Both the position numbers and the translations under genes were made by a program. From Streptomyces sp. NBC_01142 (GTDB lineage Bacteria; Actinomycetota; Actinomycetes; Streptomycetales; Streptomycetaceae), in assembly GCF_026341125.1 (NCBI RefSeq), contig NZ_JAPEOR010000001.1:3348001-3412000 (forward strand): DNA of 64,000 bases. The letters run 5' to 3'. The notes beneath the pieces were generated by a model. It was not told the origin of the DNA. It made no database searches and saw nothing but the letters and a program-made list of their open reading frames with translations. Positions 1-8,441 of this stretch are shown here, one piece after another (the first letter of the stretch is position 1; every line of letters starts with the position of its first letter).

Positions 1-1
1 C

Positions 2-1342
2 GCCTCGGGCGGGCTCGTGCTCGAAGACGACACCCTGGTCGTGCCGTTGCGGGCCGGGGGCAGCATGCTGGGACTCGTCACGTTCCTCCGCGACGGTCCG
101 TCGGCCACCTTCGACAACGGCGAGGTCGCACTCGCCGACGAGCTCGCGACCCGTACGGCAGTGAGCATCGACAACGCCCGGCGCTTCACCCGTGAACGCA
201 CGGCCTCGCTCGCCCTGCAGCGCCAACTGCTGCCGCAACACCTGCCGCAGCAATCGGCTGTCGACGTGGCCCATCGCTACCTGCCCACGGACGACCTGAC
301 GGGTGTCGGCGGTGACTGGTTCGACGTCATCCCGCTCTCCGGAACCCGGGTCGGACTCGTGGTCGGGGATGTGGTCGGCCACGGCCTGCAGGCGGCGGCC
401 ACCATGGGACGGCTGCGCACGACCGTACGCGCGCTCGCCCAGATGGACTTGTCGCCCGATGAGTTGCTCACGCGACTCGACGATCTGGTGAGCCAGTCGG
501 CGGAGGAGCAGACGGACCCCCTCGGCGGGCCTGCCGATCCTTACGAGGATGACGCCACCGGTGCGACCTGCCTCTACGCGGTCTACGATCCGGTCTCGCG
601 ACGATGCACCATGGCCCGGGCGGGGCACCTGCCACCGGCGGTCGTGGACTCCGAGGGCGCCCTGTCCTACCCGAACCTCCCGGCCGGCCCGCCACTGGGG
701 CTCGGCGGCCTGCCGTTCGAGTCCTTGGAGATCGAGCTGCCGGTGGGCAGCCTGATGGCCCTCTTCACCGACGGCCTGGTCGAAGCCCGCGACCGCGACA
801 TCGATCTGGGGATCGACATCCTGGGGCGGGTGCTCAGCGACCCTCGCGGGTCCCTGGAGGAGCTGTGCGACCGCGCTCTGTCGGAACTCCTGCCGGACGG
901 CACGACAGCCGACGACACGGCCCTGCTACTCGTCCGTACCCGCGAACTCGACGCCGGGCACGTCGCCGAATGGGAGCTGCCTGCCGAACCGGTCGCGGTG
1001 GGCCATGCACGGGATCTCGCTACCGGACAACTGCACAAATGGGGCCTGGAGGAGCTGTCGTTCTCGACCGAGCTCGTGGTGAGCGAGCTGGTCACCAACG
1101 CGGTCAGGCATGCTGAGGGGCCGCTGCGACTGCGCCTCATCCGTGATCGCACACTCCTGTGCGAGGTCGCGGACACCGGTCACACCTCACCACATCTCCG
1201 CCACAGTGCGGAGGACGACGAAGGCGGGCGCGGACTGTTCATCGTCGCGCAGCTCGTGCACCGATGGGGAACGCGCTACACCCCGTCCGGGAAGACCATC
1301 TGGACGGAACAGGCCTTTCCTTCGGCGGGACGCCCGGCCTGA
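2..1342 (+). CDS. SpoIIE/PP2C serine phosphatase with HATPase anti-sigma domain (5' partial)
   Basis: The frame is open to the left edge, so the start lies outside the window. Visible in order: the end of a GAF-like sensor domain (to about base 190); a PP2C/SpoIIE phosphatase domain (about 200-940) with metal-ligand aspartates in GGDWFDV and VVGDVVGHG and the later motifs RAGHLPP and LFTDGLVEA; and a HATPase_c domain (about 960-1320) with N-box ELVTNAVRHA and G-box GGRGLF. Families of this build regulate alternative sigma factors: the phosphatase dephosphorylates an anti-sigma antagonist and the kinase-like domain binds or phosphorylates one. Streptomycetes carry many such proteins, so the partner cannot be named. 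No partner gene is adjacent. Confidence 0.9.
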   Translation, partial: ASGGLVLEDDTLVVPLRAGGSMLGLVTFLRDGPSATFDNGEVALADELATRTAVSIDNARRFTRERTASLALQRQLLPQHLPQQSAVDVAHRYLPTDDLTGVGGDWFDVIPLSGTRVGLVVGDVVGHGLQAAATMGRLRTTVRALAQMDLSPDELLTRLDDLVSQSAEEQTDPLGGPADPYEDDATGATCLYAVYDPVSRRCTMARAGHLPPAVVDSEGALSYPNLPAGPPLGLGGLPFESLEIELPVGSLMALFTDGLVEARDRDIDLGIDILGRVLSDPRGSLEELCDRALSELLPDGTTADDTALLLVRTRELDAGHVAEWELPAEPVAVGHARDLATGQLHKWGLEELSFSTELVVSELVTNAVRHAEGPLRLRLIRDRTLLCEVADTGHTSPHLRHSAEDDEGGRGLFIVAQLVHRWGTRYTPSGKTIWTEQAFPSAGRPA

Positions 1343-1568
1343 CCACGACCACGCCTGACCACACCGGGCCGCGCCGGCCACCACCTGCCGCTGTGCGTCC
1401 TTGAGATGAGCTTCTGCCTCGGCGGCCCCGACCGGGGACTGCCCGGATGCCGACGAGCCGTTTGGCCGACGGATTCCAGGTAACTCGCTTTGATGAGGGC
1501 CTCTGTCGAGACGAGTACGAGTCGTACACCGCATCGAACACACCGAGTAGTGAACCAGGAAGGCAGCC

Positions 1569-2186
1569 ATGTCCACAGTCCTGATCGTCGTCGCTCTGGT
1601 AGCGGTGCTTGCGATCGTCGCCGCCGCGGTGTTCGTCCTCGGGCCGGGCAGGGGAGGCGGGCGGAGGGGCCTCAAGCGCCGGTTCGGCCCCGAGTACGAG
1701 CAGACCCTCGCCCGCCACGACGGCGACACCAAGGCCGCGGAACGCGAACTGAACGAACGCGTCAAGCGCCACGGCGGTCTGAAGCCGAAGCCGCTGGCCA
1801 ATGAGACGCGTGAGCAGTACGTCGCCCTGTGGGCCGGCCTCCAGGAGCGCTTCGTCGACTCCCCGGACCAGTCGGTCGCCGCGGCGGACCAGTTGCTGGG
1901 CAAGCTGGCGGGGGAGCGCGGCTTCCCCGAGGCCACGGAGTACGAGGACCAGCTCGCCGCGCTCTCCGTCCATCACCCGGAACGGGTCGGCGGCTACCGC
2001 CGGCTGCACCGCGCGGCGCGCGGGGAGGCGAGCACGGAAGAACTGCGTGAGGCGATGGTGGACGCCCGTGCGCTCTTCACCGTCCTGGTCACCGCACACC
2101 CCGTGGACACCCGCAGCCGGCCTGCGCGTCCGGCCGGGCACGGAGGGCGCAGGCACCAGCTCAACCCGAAGGGGAGTGGGGCGTGA
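1569..2186 (+). CDS. Membrane-anchored hypothetical protein
   Basis: 205 residues. The ATG follows a good ribosome site (AGGAAGG, 7 bases upstream). Residues 4-26 form one strongly hydrophobic N-terminal segment, then a basic stretch (GRRGLKRRFG) and a soluble, charged, helix-rich part with a conserved look (EYEQTLARHDGD, LWAGLQERFVDSP). The usual reading is one membrane segment with a cytoplasmic C-terminal domain. The shape matches a group of small secreted or membrane proteins in Streptomyces of unknown function. It overlaps the next gene at the stop/start junction, so the two are probably co-transcribed and translationally coupled. Confidence 0.7.
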   Translation: MSTVLIVVALVAVLAIVAAAVFVLGPGRGGGRRGLKRRFGPEYEQTLARHDGDTKAAERELNERVKRHGGLKPKPLANETREQYVALWAGLQERFVDSPDQSVAAADQLLGKLAGERGFPEATEYEDQLAALSVHHPERVGGYRRLHRAARGEASTEELREAMVDARALFTVLVTAHPVDTRSRPARPAGHGGRRHQLNPKGSGA

Positions 2187-2563
2187 TGACGTACGAAGCA
2201 GAGCGTGCTGGGTCACCCGAGCGCGTCGAGCGCCCCGAGCATCCTGGCAGTCCCGAGCTCGGTGGGTCGCACGGCCGGAACACGGCGAGGCAGCTCATCC
2301 CGCAGGAGGAGCGCGACAAGCTGACCCTCCGACTGCAGCAGTCCCTCGGCGGCTTCGTCGACGGCCCGCGGCATGCGGTCCAGGAAGCGGCCGCGGTACT
2401 GGACGACACCGCCGACCGCATCACGGCCGCCCTCACCGAACGGCGCCAGTCCCTCCGCGCCGGCTGGCACGGAGACGGAGACGGAGACGCGGCGGAAACG
2501 GAGGAACTGAGGGTCGCCCTGCGCGCATACCGCGAGGTGACGGAACGGCTGCTGCGTTGGTAG
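2186..2563 (+). CDS. Hypothetical protein coupled to the membrane protein upstream
   Basis: 125 residues from the ATG that overlaps the upstream stop codon (a GTG one codon earlier is an alternative). The N-terminal 40 residues are polar and Pro/Gly-rich; residues 40-80 look helical (LTLRLQQSLGGFVD, AVLDDTADRITAALTER). A short GDGDGD run comes from a repeated GACGGA hexamer. No enzyme motif is seen. The pairing with the membrane protein suggests a shared role, but none can be named. Confidence 0.6.
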   Translation: MTYEAERAGSPERVERPEHPGSPELGGSHGRNTARQLIPQEERDKLTLRLQQSLGGFVDGPRHAVQEAAAVLDDTADRITAALTERRQSLRAGWHGDGDGDAAETEELRVALRAYREVTERLLRW

Positions 2564-2703
2564 ACCGTGGTCGTACGACACGGATCGGACCAGGAGGCGG
2601 CGGGCTTGGGACGGCTCGCCGCCTCCGCCTGCCCGCCTCCCCATCTCCGAGGGCTTCGGCGGTTGTGTACCGGACCCCCAGCGAGCGCGGTGAGGCGCGG
2701 CGG

Positions 2704-3321
2704 TCAGTCCCGATTCCGCAGCCTGGCGAGCGCGGCGCGGCCCCGAGGCGAGAGCCGGTAGCCGATTTCGAGGCTCTCCGTCAGGCCGAGTTCCTTCAGC
2801 TTGCGTACGTCGGACTTGAACGCCAGGCGCTCCCGCCCGGTGCGGACCGCGAGGTCCGCGGCCCTGGTGCCCGGGTGCGCTGCGATCAGGGCCAGTACCT
2901 GCAGAGTCCACGGGCCGTGGCGGGACGCTGCGTCGAGTCGGGCCAGCCGCCCCCGCAGCTCGTCGATCGCCGCCTCGTCCAGAGTGTCGTCGCGGCGCAG
3001 GCTCTCGCGCGGATCGTCGCCTGCCCGCCGCAACCCGATGCGGTACGTGCTGCCCTCACGCTCCCTCAGCTCGGCGAGCAGATCATCGAGCGATGTGTAC
3101 CCCGCGCGGCGGGCTTCCTGTGCGGAGATGCGGTCCATCTCGATCTGGTCGAGGGACACCACCTCCAGGACCCCGATGGCCGTGCGTATCTGTGAACCGG
3201 CCCGCACGCGAGGGTTCCGCCAGGTGCGGAAGGCCAGATTGATGCGGCCCTCCGCGATCCCGTCCAGCACCGTGCGCTTGAACAGCACGACGACCTCCTC
3301 CAGGCGGTGCGTCCGGCGCAT
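2704..3321 (-). CDS. ASCH/PUA-like protein with C-terminal winged-helix-like region
   Basis: 205 residues on the minus strand with a GAGG box before the ATG. The first ~100 residues (LFKRTVLDGIAEGRINLAF, then PRVRAGSQIRTAIGVLEV) resemble the small beta-barrel ASCH/PUA fold, which binds nucleic acid. Residues ~125-205 (LQVLALIAAHPGTRAADLA, VRKLKELGLTESLEIGYRLSPRG) look like a winged helix. This suggests an RNA- or DNA-binding protein. It is isolated between convergent and divergent neighbours. The family call is from memory of motif shape and is moderate. Confidence 0.6.
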   Translation of the reverse strand: MRRTHRLEEVVVLFKRTVLDGIAEGRINLAFRTWRNPRVRAGSQIRTAIGVLEVVSLDQIEMDRISAQEARRAGYTSLDDLLAELREREGSTYRIGLRRAGDDPRESLRRDDTLDEAAIDELRGRLARLDAASRHGPWTLQVLALIAAHPGTRAADLAVRTGRERLAFKSDVRKLKELGLTESLEIGYRLSPRGRAALARLRNRD

Positions 3322-3593
3322 ACTGCCTCATGCCGTTCCGGGGCATCGGCCTCAACGGGGCGGTTCCCCGCCATTCACACCAAGGGATCAGTGGCACCCG
3401 ACGGCCCAGCAGCCTGGGGACGGGCGCTGGGGCGAGCGCAATGCTCACCCATGCGTCAAGAGCCGGTACAGCAGGAACGGCCGCTGGTGTTGCCGTCGGA
3501 GCGTACGACACCCAGCGGTGGGCGCAGTTCGGCGCTGACGAGGCCGCCGCTTCCGTGAGCAGGGCCTCGCAGTCGGAAACGGGAGGCCCGGCC

Positions 3594-4082
3594 CTACCGT
3601 TCGCCGCGGTTGTCGAGCAGGCGCTCGACACGGTCGAATCGTTCGTGCAGTGCCCGCACTTCGGCGCTGAACACCTCCTCGCCCTGCCGGGTGTACTGGC
3701 GAACCTCCGCACCCAGATGGTGGGCTTCGTGCTCCGCCTTGCCGACGAACCAGGCGGCGATGGCCGCGGTGATCATGCCGAAGGTCGTGATCCCGGCCAG
3801 CATCACCACCGAGGCGATGACACGGCCCCAGGCGCTCACGGGGTACAGGTCCCCGTACCCGACCGTCGTCGCGGTCTCGACGGACCACCAGACGGCCTTG
3901 GGGAAGGAGGTGATGTTGGCCCCGGGGGCGTTCTCCTCGGCGGGAACGACCAGTGCCGAACCCGCCACCAGGATGGCGGCGGTGGCCAGCGACACCCACA
4001 GAGCGGCCCGGACATGAAATGTCCGCCACCACCGGTTGCCCAGCAGACGACCGAGAAGGAGTGCGAAAAACGACTGCTGCAC
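3594..4082 (-). CDS. Two-TM potassium channel (Ion_trans_2)
   Basis: 162 residues from GTG 4082, which has a G-rich ribosome site; a TTG at 4109 would add nine residues. Two membrane helices (WVSLATAAILVAGSALVV and VIASVVMLAGITTFGMITAAI) bracket a pore helix and the potassium selectivity filter TTVGYGD. The C-terminal 60 residues form a charged amphipathic or coiled-coil tail (EVRALHERFDRVERLLDN). Four subunits would form the pore in the plasma membrane. No RCK/TrkA nucleotide-binding domain follows, so gating would differ from MthK-type channels. Confidence 0.88.
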   Translation of the reverse strand: MQQSFFALLLGRLLGNRWWRTFHVRAALWVSLATAAILVAGSALVVPAEENAPGANITSFPKAVWWSVETATTVGYGDLYPVSAWGRVIASVVMLAGITTFGMITAAIAAWFVGKAEHEAHHLGAEVRQYTRQGEEVFSAEVRALHERFDRVERLLDNRGER

Positions 4083-4418
4083 GGGCAGAACCCCCCGGGC
4101 TACGGGCAAGAGCGTGAGGGCGAGGCTACCGTCGTGCAGAGGGTGTCAGCGGCCTGACACACGCCGGTCCTGGTCCGAGAACGAAATCTGCCGTGCGCCG
4201 CCGGAGCGACGAACAAGCGGCCGGAGCCGGTGAACACGGATGGCTTGTGATCTCCGATGTGGGGACAGCGCGACGCCGAAGGGGACGTCGGTGTCGTACG
4301 GCACTCAGGCCGGTCCGTCATTCCGACTGAGCAGCGCGCCGATTAATCACATGCGCCGCCCGGCAGGCTGCGCCCACACTGGCGTCCCGGATCACATCCA
4401 CCCGAAGGAACTCCACGC
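4083..4418. other. Divergent promoter region
   Basis: This 336-base gap lies between the divergent K+ channel and AAA+ genes. The ribosome site GAAGGA for the AAA+ gene lies at about 4404-4409. The only clear structure is the inverted repeat listed separately at 4143-4160. No gene is seen. Confidence 0.5.
4143..4160. promoter_or_regulatory. Perfect 7-bp inverted repeat, operator-like
   Basis: GTGTCAG and CTGACAC are exact inverse complements separated by CGGC. The element sits about 60 bases upstream of the K+ channel start and 260 bases upstream of the AAA+ gene. It could be an operator or a small hairpin in the channel's leader. No regulator can be assigned. Confidence 0.35.
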
Positions 4419-5480
4419 GTGCAGGCCTCCGTCACCGTCACTCCCGCCCGGATACCCGAGCTCCTCCTTGGTCTCGCCACCGTCCGGCCGGTGTTTCTCT
4501 GGGGCGCTCCCGGGATCGGGAAGTCCTCCCTGGTACGGAAGTTCGCCGAATCGCTCGGGCTTGAGTGCGTGAGTCTGCTCGGCACCCAGCTCGCCCCCGA
4601 AGACCTGATCGGCGTACCGCAGATCAGGGACGGGCGGTCGGTGTTCTGCCCGCCCGAGGCGATCGCCCGCGACGAGCCGTACTGCCTCTTCCTCGACGAG
4701 CTCAACGCCGCGACGCCCGATGTGCAGAAGGCGTTCTACTCGCTGATCCTCGACCGCCGGATCGGGAACTACGAGCTGCCCGCCGGCAGCATCGTCATCG
4801 GCGCCGGCAACCGTGCCACCGACAACGCGCTCGCACGGCCCATCGCCTCCGCACTCGTCAACCGGCTCACCCACGTTCATCTCACCGCGTCCCCCGCCGA
4901 CTGGATGGTGTGGGCCGGGGAGAACGGCATCCATCCCTGGGTGACCGACTATCTGACCGACCGGCCCGACCACCTCTGGTCGGCGCCGCCCAAGTCGGAG
5001 GAGCCGTTCTCCACCCCGCGCTCGTGGCACATGCTCTCCGACGCGCTGCACTCCTTCGGGCCGGCGCTCGACGAGGACACCCTCAAGGTGATCACTCACG
5101 GCACGCTGACGCCCGCGCACGCCGTCTCCTTCTGCGGCTACGCAAAGATCGTCCGTCACACCTTCGGCATCGAGGCGATCCTCAAGGGCGACGCGTCCTG
5201 GCCGCAGCGGATCGAGGACCGTGACCTGCTCTTCTACCTCGCCGAAGCCTTCCGCGGCCGGCTCGTCAAGGAGCTGCCCGCGAACAGGGAACACGTCTCG
5301 CCCTCCGTGCGGCAGATCGCCTACCGAGCCAAGTCGCTGCTCGTCCAGCTCGCCGAGATCTCCGTCGAGGTCGCCCAGACCGTCATCGCCGACGACTCCG
5401 ACGGACAGCCCGTACTGCCCGCCTGGTTCCTCATCGAAGCCGCGCGGGACATGCCGAGGCTCGTCGAGGCACGCCGGTGA
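4419..5480 (+). CDS. AAA+ ATPase, MoxR-like
   Basis: 353 residues, GTG start with GAAGGA nine bases upstream. Walker A is GAPGIGKSS (29-37), Walker B CLFLDELNAA (89-98), and sensor-1 Asn is in GAGNRATDN (128-136). MoxR-type AAA+ proteins act as chaperones that insert cofactors or remodel partners carrying VWA domains. The next gene, overlapping by four bases, encodes exactly such a VWA protein, so the pair almost certainly works together. The client is unknown; no metal enzyme or transporter gene is adjacent. Confidence 0.9.
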   Translation: MQASVTVTPARIPELLLGLATVRPVFLWGAPGIGKSSLVRKFAESLGLECVSLLGTQLAPEDLIGVPQIRDGRSVFCPPEAIARDEPYCLFLDELNAATPDVQKAFYSLILDRRIGNYELPAGSIVIGAGNRATDNALARPIASALVNRLTHVHLTASPADWMVWAGENGIHPWVTDYLTDRPDHLWSAPPKSEEPFSTPRSWHMLSDALHSFGPALDEDTLKVITHGTLTPAHAVSFCGYAKIVRHTFGIEAILKGDASWPQRIEDRDLLFYLAEAFRGRLVKELPANREHVSPSVRQIAYRAKSLLVQLAEISVEVAQTVIADDSDGQPVLPAWFLIEAARDMPRLVEARR

Positions 5481-7285
5481 GCCGCACCCGCAAGCAGACG
5501 GGAGAGCGGCCTGACCCGGCGGCCGAGGCATTCGCGGCCGGGGTCGCCCTGGTGAAGCGCAATCCCGCACTGGCCGCGCTGGAGACCAAGTTCTGCCGGG
5601 AAAAGGGCTGTGAGCGAGCACCCCGCAACGGCCTCGCCACCGTCGACTCCAACGGCTGTGTGCATGTTCATCCGAGCCGGCGGGCCGAGCCGGCCGAGTG
5701 GGCCTGGGCACTGGCCCACTGCCTGCTCCACCTCGGCTTCGGTCACGTCCGGGCGGCCAAGGGGGAGCGGCAGCAGCCGGACCGCTACGACCTGACCGCA
5801 CGCTGCGTCGTCGTCAACCGCTTCATGCTCACCCTCCCTGTCGGCCGCGCCCCCGACGAACTCCCCGACTCCTATCCCGGCGGTGACGAGGAGCAGCTCG
5901 CAGCCCGGTGGCGGCGTGACGGCATCCCTGCCGGACACGAACACTGCGGTACGGGCGGCACCGCCCCCGACCAGCTGCTCCTTCCGCACACCAGCTGGAT
6001 GGCCCAGCCCCCCGACTGGCAACTGGCCTTCGCCCACGCCCTGACCCGCACGGTGTCCGCGGCCATGGACGTCGCGGGCGGGCGACGGGACAGTCTCACC
6101 GGTGAGCGGACCCCGCAGCAGCCCTGGGACCGGGCGCTGAGCTGGTTCGTCTCCTCGTATCCGCTGCTCGGCGGGATCGCGGCGGGTATGACGCTGGTCG
6201 CGGACGCCGAACTCGCCCGCGCCCACGGCATATCGGTCGCCGCCGTCAACGCACATGCGGGCGAGATCTACATCAACCCGCTGAGGCAGTTTGCCGACGA
6301 CGAGTGGCGGTTCATCCTCGGCCACGAGATGCTGCACGCCGCCCTGCGGCACGGCGAGCGCTGCGGCGCCCGCGACCCGTTGCTGTTCAATGTGGCCGCC
6401 GACTATGTCGTCAACGGATGGCTGCACGCGATGGGCGTCGGCTCGATGCCCGAAGGGCTGCTGTACGACGCGGAGCTGAAGGATCTCTCGGTCGAGGAGG
6501 TCTACGACCGGATCGCCACCGATCTGCGTCGGCTGCGACGACTGGCGACGCTGCGGGGCAAGGGCATGGGGGACATCCTCGGCGAGCCCCTCGCACACGG
6601 TCGCGGCCCGGGGACGTACGTCGACCTCGACGAGTTCTACCGGCGCGGGCTGCTCCAGGGACACGACCTGCACATGGCCGGGGTGCGCGGGCTGCTGCCG
6701 GCCGGGCTGATCGAGGAGATCCGGGCGCTGGCCCATCCGCCCGTGCCGTGGGACGCGCGGCTGGCGCGCTGGTTCGACGAGTTCGTACCGCGCCCGCAGC
6801 CGGTGCGCAGCTTCGCCCGCCCCGCACGCCGGCAGGCGGCCACCCCCGCCATTCCCCGGGCGGGCCGGTACTTCCCGCCGCAGGAGATCGCCCGTTGCAC
6901 GTTCGGGGTGGTACTCGACACCTCCGGCTCGATGGACCCCGCGCTACTGGGCAAGGCACTGGGCGCCATTGCCTCGTACGCGGAGGCCCGGGACGTGCCG
7001 GCTGCCCGTGTGGTGTTCTGCGACGCGGCGCCGTACGACGCGGGCTATCTCCCGCCGACGGAGATCGCCGGGCGGGTCCGGGTGCGCGGGCGCGGCGGCA
7101 CCGTGCTGCAGCCGGGGATCGACCTGCTCCAGCGGGCAGACGACTTCCCGGCCGCCGCGCCCGTACTCGTGATCACCGACGGTGGGTGCGACGTCCTACG
7201 GGTCCGGCGTGACCACGCCTTCCTGATCCCCCGGGGTGCCGCCCTGCCGTTCACCGCCCGGGGCCCGGTCTTCCGGGTCCAGTGA
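5477..7285 (+). CDS. Metallopeptidase-like (DUF2201) and VWA-like protein, partner of the AAA+ ATPase
   Basis: 602 residues; the GTG overlaps the AAA+ stop (GTGA). Residues ~250-300 carry a zinc-protease signature HEMLH (283-287) with a third histidine shortly after (H292). The C-terminal VWA-like domain begins near residue 474, with the MIDAS metal motif DTSGS at 481-485. A second, degenerate histidine motif (HCLLHLGFGH, 81-90) near the N-terminus has the spacing of HExxH but lacks the Glu, suggesting an old duplicated fold. The family is known as a genomic partner of MoxR ATPases. Whether it cuts peptide bonds is untested. Confidence 0.85.
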   Translation: MSRTRKQTGERPDPAAEAFAAGVALVKRNPALAALETKFCREKGCERAPRNGLATVDSNGCVHVHPSRRAEPAEWAWALAHCLLHLGFGHVRAAKGERQQPDRYDLTARCVVVNRFMLTLPVGRAPDELPDSYPGGDEEQLAARWRRDGIPAGHEHCGTGGTAPDQLLLPHTSWMAQPPDWQLAFAHALTRTVSAAMDVAGGRRDSLTGERTPQQPWDRALSWFVSSYPLLGGIAAGMTLVADAELARAHGISVAAVNAHAGEIYINPLRQFADDEWRFILGHEMLHAALRHGERCGARDPLLFNVAADYVVNGWLHAMGVGSMPEGLLYDAELKDLSVEEVYDRIATDLRRLRRLATLRGKGMGDILGEPLAHGRGPGTYVDLDEFYRRGLLQGHDLHMAGVRGLLPAGLIEEIRALAHPPVPWDARLARWFDEFVPRPQPVRSFARPARRQAATPAIPRAGRYFPPQEIARCTFGVVLDTSGSMDPALLGKALGAIASYAEARDVPAARVVFCDAAPYDAGYLPPTEIAGRVRVRGRGGTVLQPGIDLLQRADDFPAAAPVLVITDGGCDVLRVRRDHAFLIPRGAALPFTARGPVFRVQ

Positions 7286-7359
7286 GTCGCGGTCCGTCGG
7301 ACGGACAGGCGACAGAAGTCCGGGACCTGCCCGAGGCCGGAGGATCGAGCCGGCAGGCT

Positions 7360-7917
7360 CTAGCGTCCGCGCCGCCGTGCCTGCCCGTTCGTCCTCCTCT
7401 GTGCCTGCTGCTCGGTTCCCTGCCGGGCCGCCTTCCGTATCTTCGCTGTCTTCCCTTTGGGGTTTCCCGGCTTCCGCTTCACCAGCGCCTCGGGGAGACC
7501 CGCCGTCAGCCAGGTGAGGAACGCGTCTGCGGACTCCCTCTCGGTACGCGACAGTTCGAAGCCCCGCTCCGTCACTTCTGCGAGGAGTTCCCCGAAGTCA
7601 CGGGCCACCTCAGGGAGTTCCGCCCAGGTGCCCCGCCCGGTTCCCGCGAGTACCTCCAGCAGTACGCTCTCCAGGAGGATGCCCCCGTGAGCGCGATGGA
7701 CCTCCCTCCGTAGCGCCTCCACCGCCAGTGGCACGGTCCGGACCAGCGCCACCCGCTGGCTGACGAGACGGCGCAGCTCGTCGGCCTCCAGTGTCCCGAC
7801 CGGCCGGCGCCTCAGGGCATGTACGGATATGCCGAGGGGGCTGTACTCCGGGGGCTCCGGCCAGAAATCACCGGTGAGCTCTTCGAGGGAGCGGCTGCGG
7901 TCGACAACTCGGTTCAT
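7360..7917 (-). CDS. CdiI_2-like contact-dependent inhibition immunity protein (orphan)
   Basis: 185 residues. The N-terminus (SLEELTGDFW, then HALRRRPVGTLEADELRRLVSQ) matches my memory of actinobacterial proteins annotated as contact-dependent growth inhibition immunity proteins (CdiI_2 type). The body (to residue ~150) is helical and acidic. The last 35 residues are Lys/Arg/Gln-rich and look disordered. No CdiA/CdiB-like toxin or secretion gene is nearby, so the immunity role is only a family label. It converges with the VWA gene. Confidence 0.6.
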   Translation of the reverse strand: MNRVVDRSRSLEELTGDFWPEPPEYSPLGISVHALRRRPVGTLEADELRRLVSQRVALVRTVPLAVEALRREVHRAHGGILLESVLLEVLAGTGRGTWAELPEVARDFGELLAEVTERGFELSRTERESADAFLTWLTAGLPEALVKRKPGNPKGKTAKIRKAARQGTEQQAQRRTNGQARRRGR

Positions 7918-8023
7918 CCGCGGAGGCTTTCACGGACCGGCCCGGCAGAACACCGCAGTCCGAGGATCCCCGCTGGCCGGAGCGGCTGCGGGACCGGCGG
8001 CGACGTTGCCGGACGAGAGAGGG

Positions 8024-8440
8024 TCAGGTCTCGGTGGGGACGCAGAGGACGGGGATGGTGGAGAGGTGCAGGAGTTTGTGGGGGGTGGAGCCGAGGAGGG
8101 CGCCGCGCATGGGGCTTTCGCCCCAGCTGCCGACCACGATGACGCGTGCCCGATGACGTTCGGCGGCGCCGAGCAGGGCCTGGGCCGGCTTTTCGTCGAC
8201 GATCTCGACGGCCGACGGGACACCGGCCGCGTCGGCCGACTCCACTGCATGGGCGAGGGCGGTGCGACCGGTCTGGCGGATGGCCTCGTGGTGGATCCGG
8301 TACTCCTCTCCGAGGCCGCCGGGGGCTGCGGCGCCGTAGACCAGGACGAGGGGTTCACCGAAGGCTGCCGCGACCTCGATCGCCACCCGCAGGGCACGTG
8401 CCGCGCCGGGCGACTCGTCGTATCCCAGGACGATGGACAT
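8024..8440 (-). CDS. Universal stress protein (UspA family)
   Basis: 138 residues starting MSIVLGYDESPGA, the usual first strand and loop of the Usp fold. The ATP-binding signature appears as VVGSWGESPMRGALLGSTPHKLLH, close to G-2x-G-9x-G(S/T). Its start is one base past the stop of the upstream permease gene, so the two form a tight operon. Usp domains beside transporters often act as nucleotide-responsive regulators of the transporter; that role is inferred. Confidence 0.88.
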   Translation of the reverse strand: MSIVLGYDESPGAARALRVAIEVAAAFGEPLVLVYGAAAPGGLGEEYRIHHEAIRQTGRTALAHAVESADAAGVPSAVEIVDEKPAQALLGAAERHRARVIVVGSWGESPMRGALLGSTPHKLLHLSTIPVLCVPTET

Positions 8441-8441
8441 C

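Noticed and set aside
5321..6736. A 471-codon minus-strand frame
   Set aside because: Antisense to the VWA/metallopeptidase gene.
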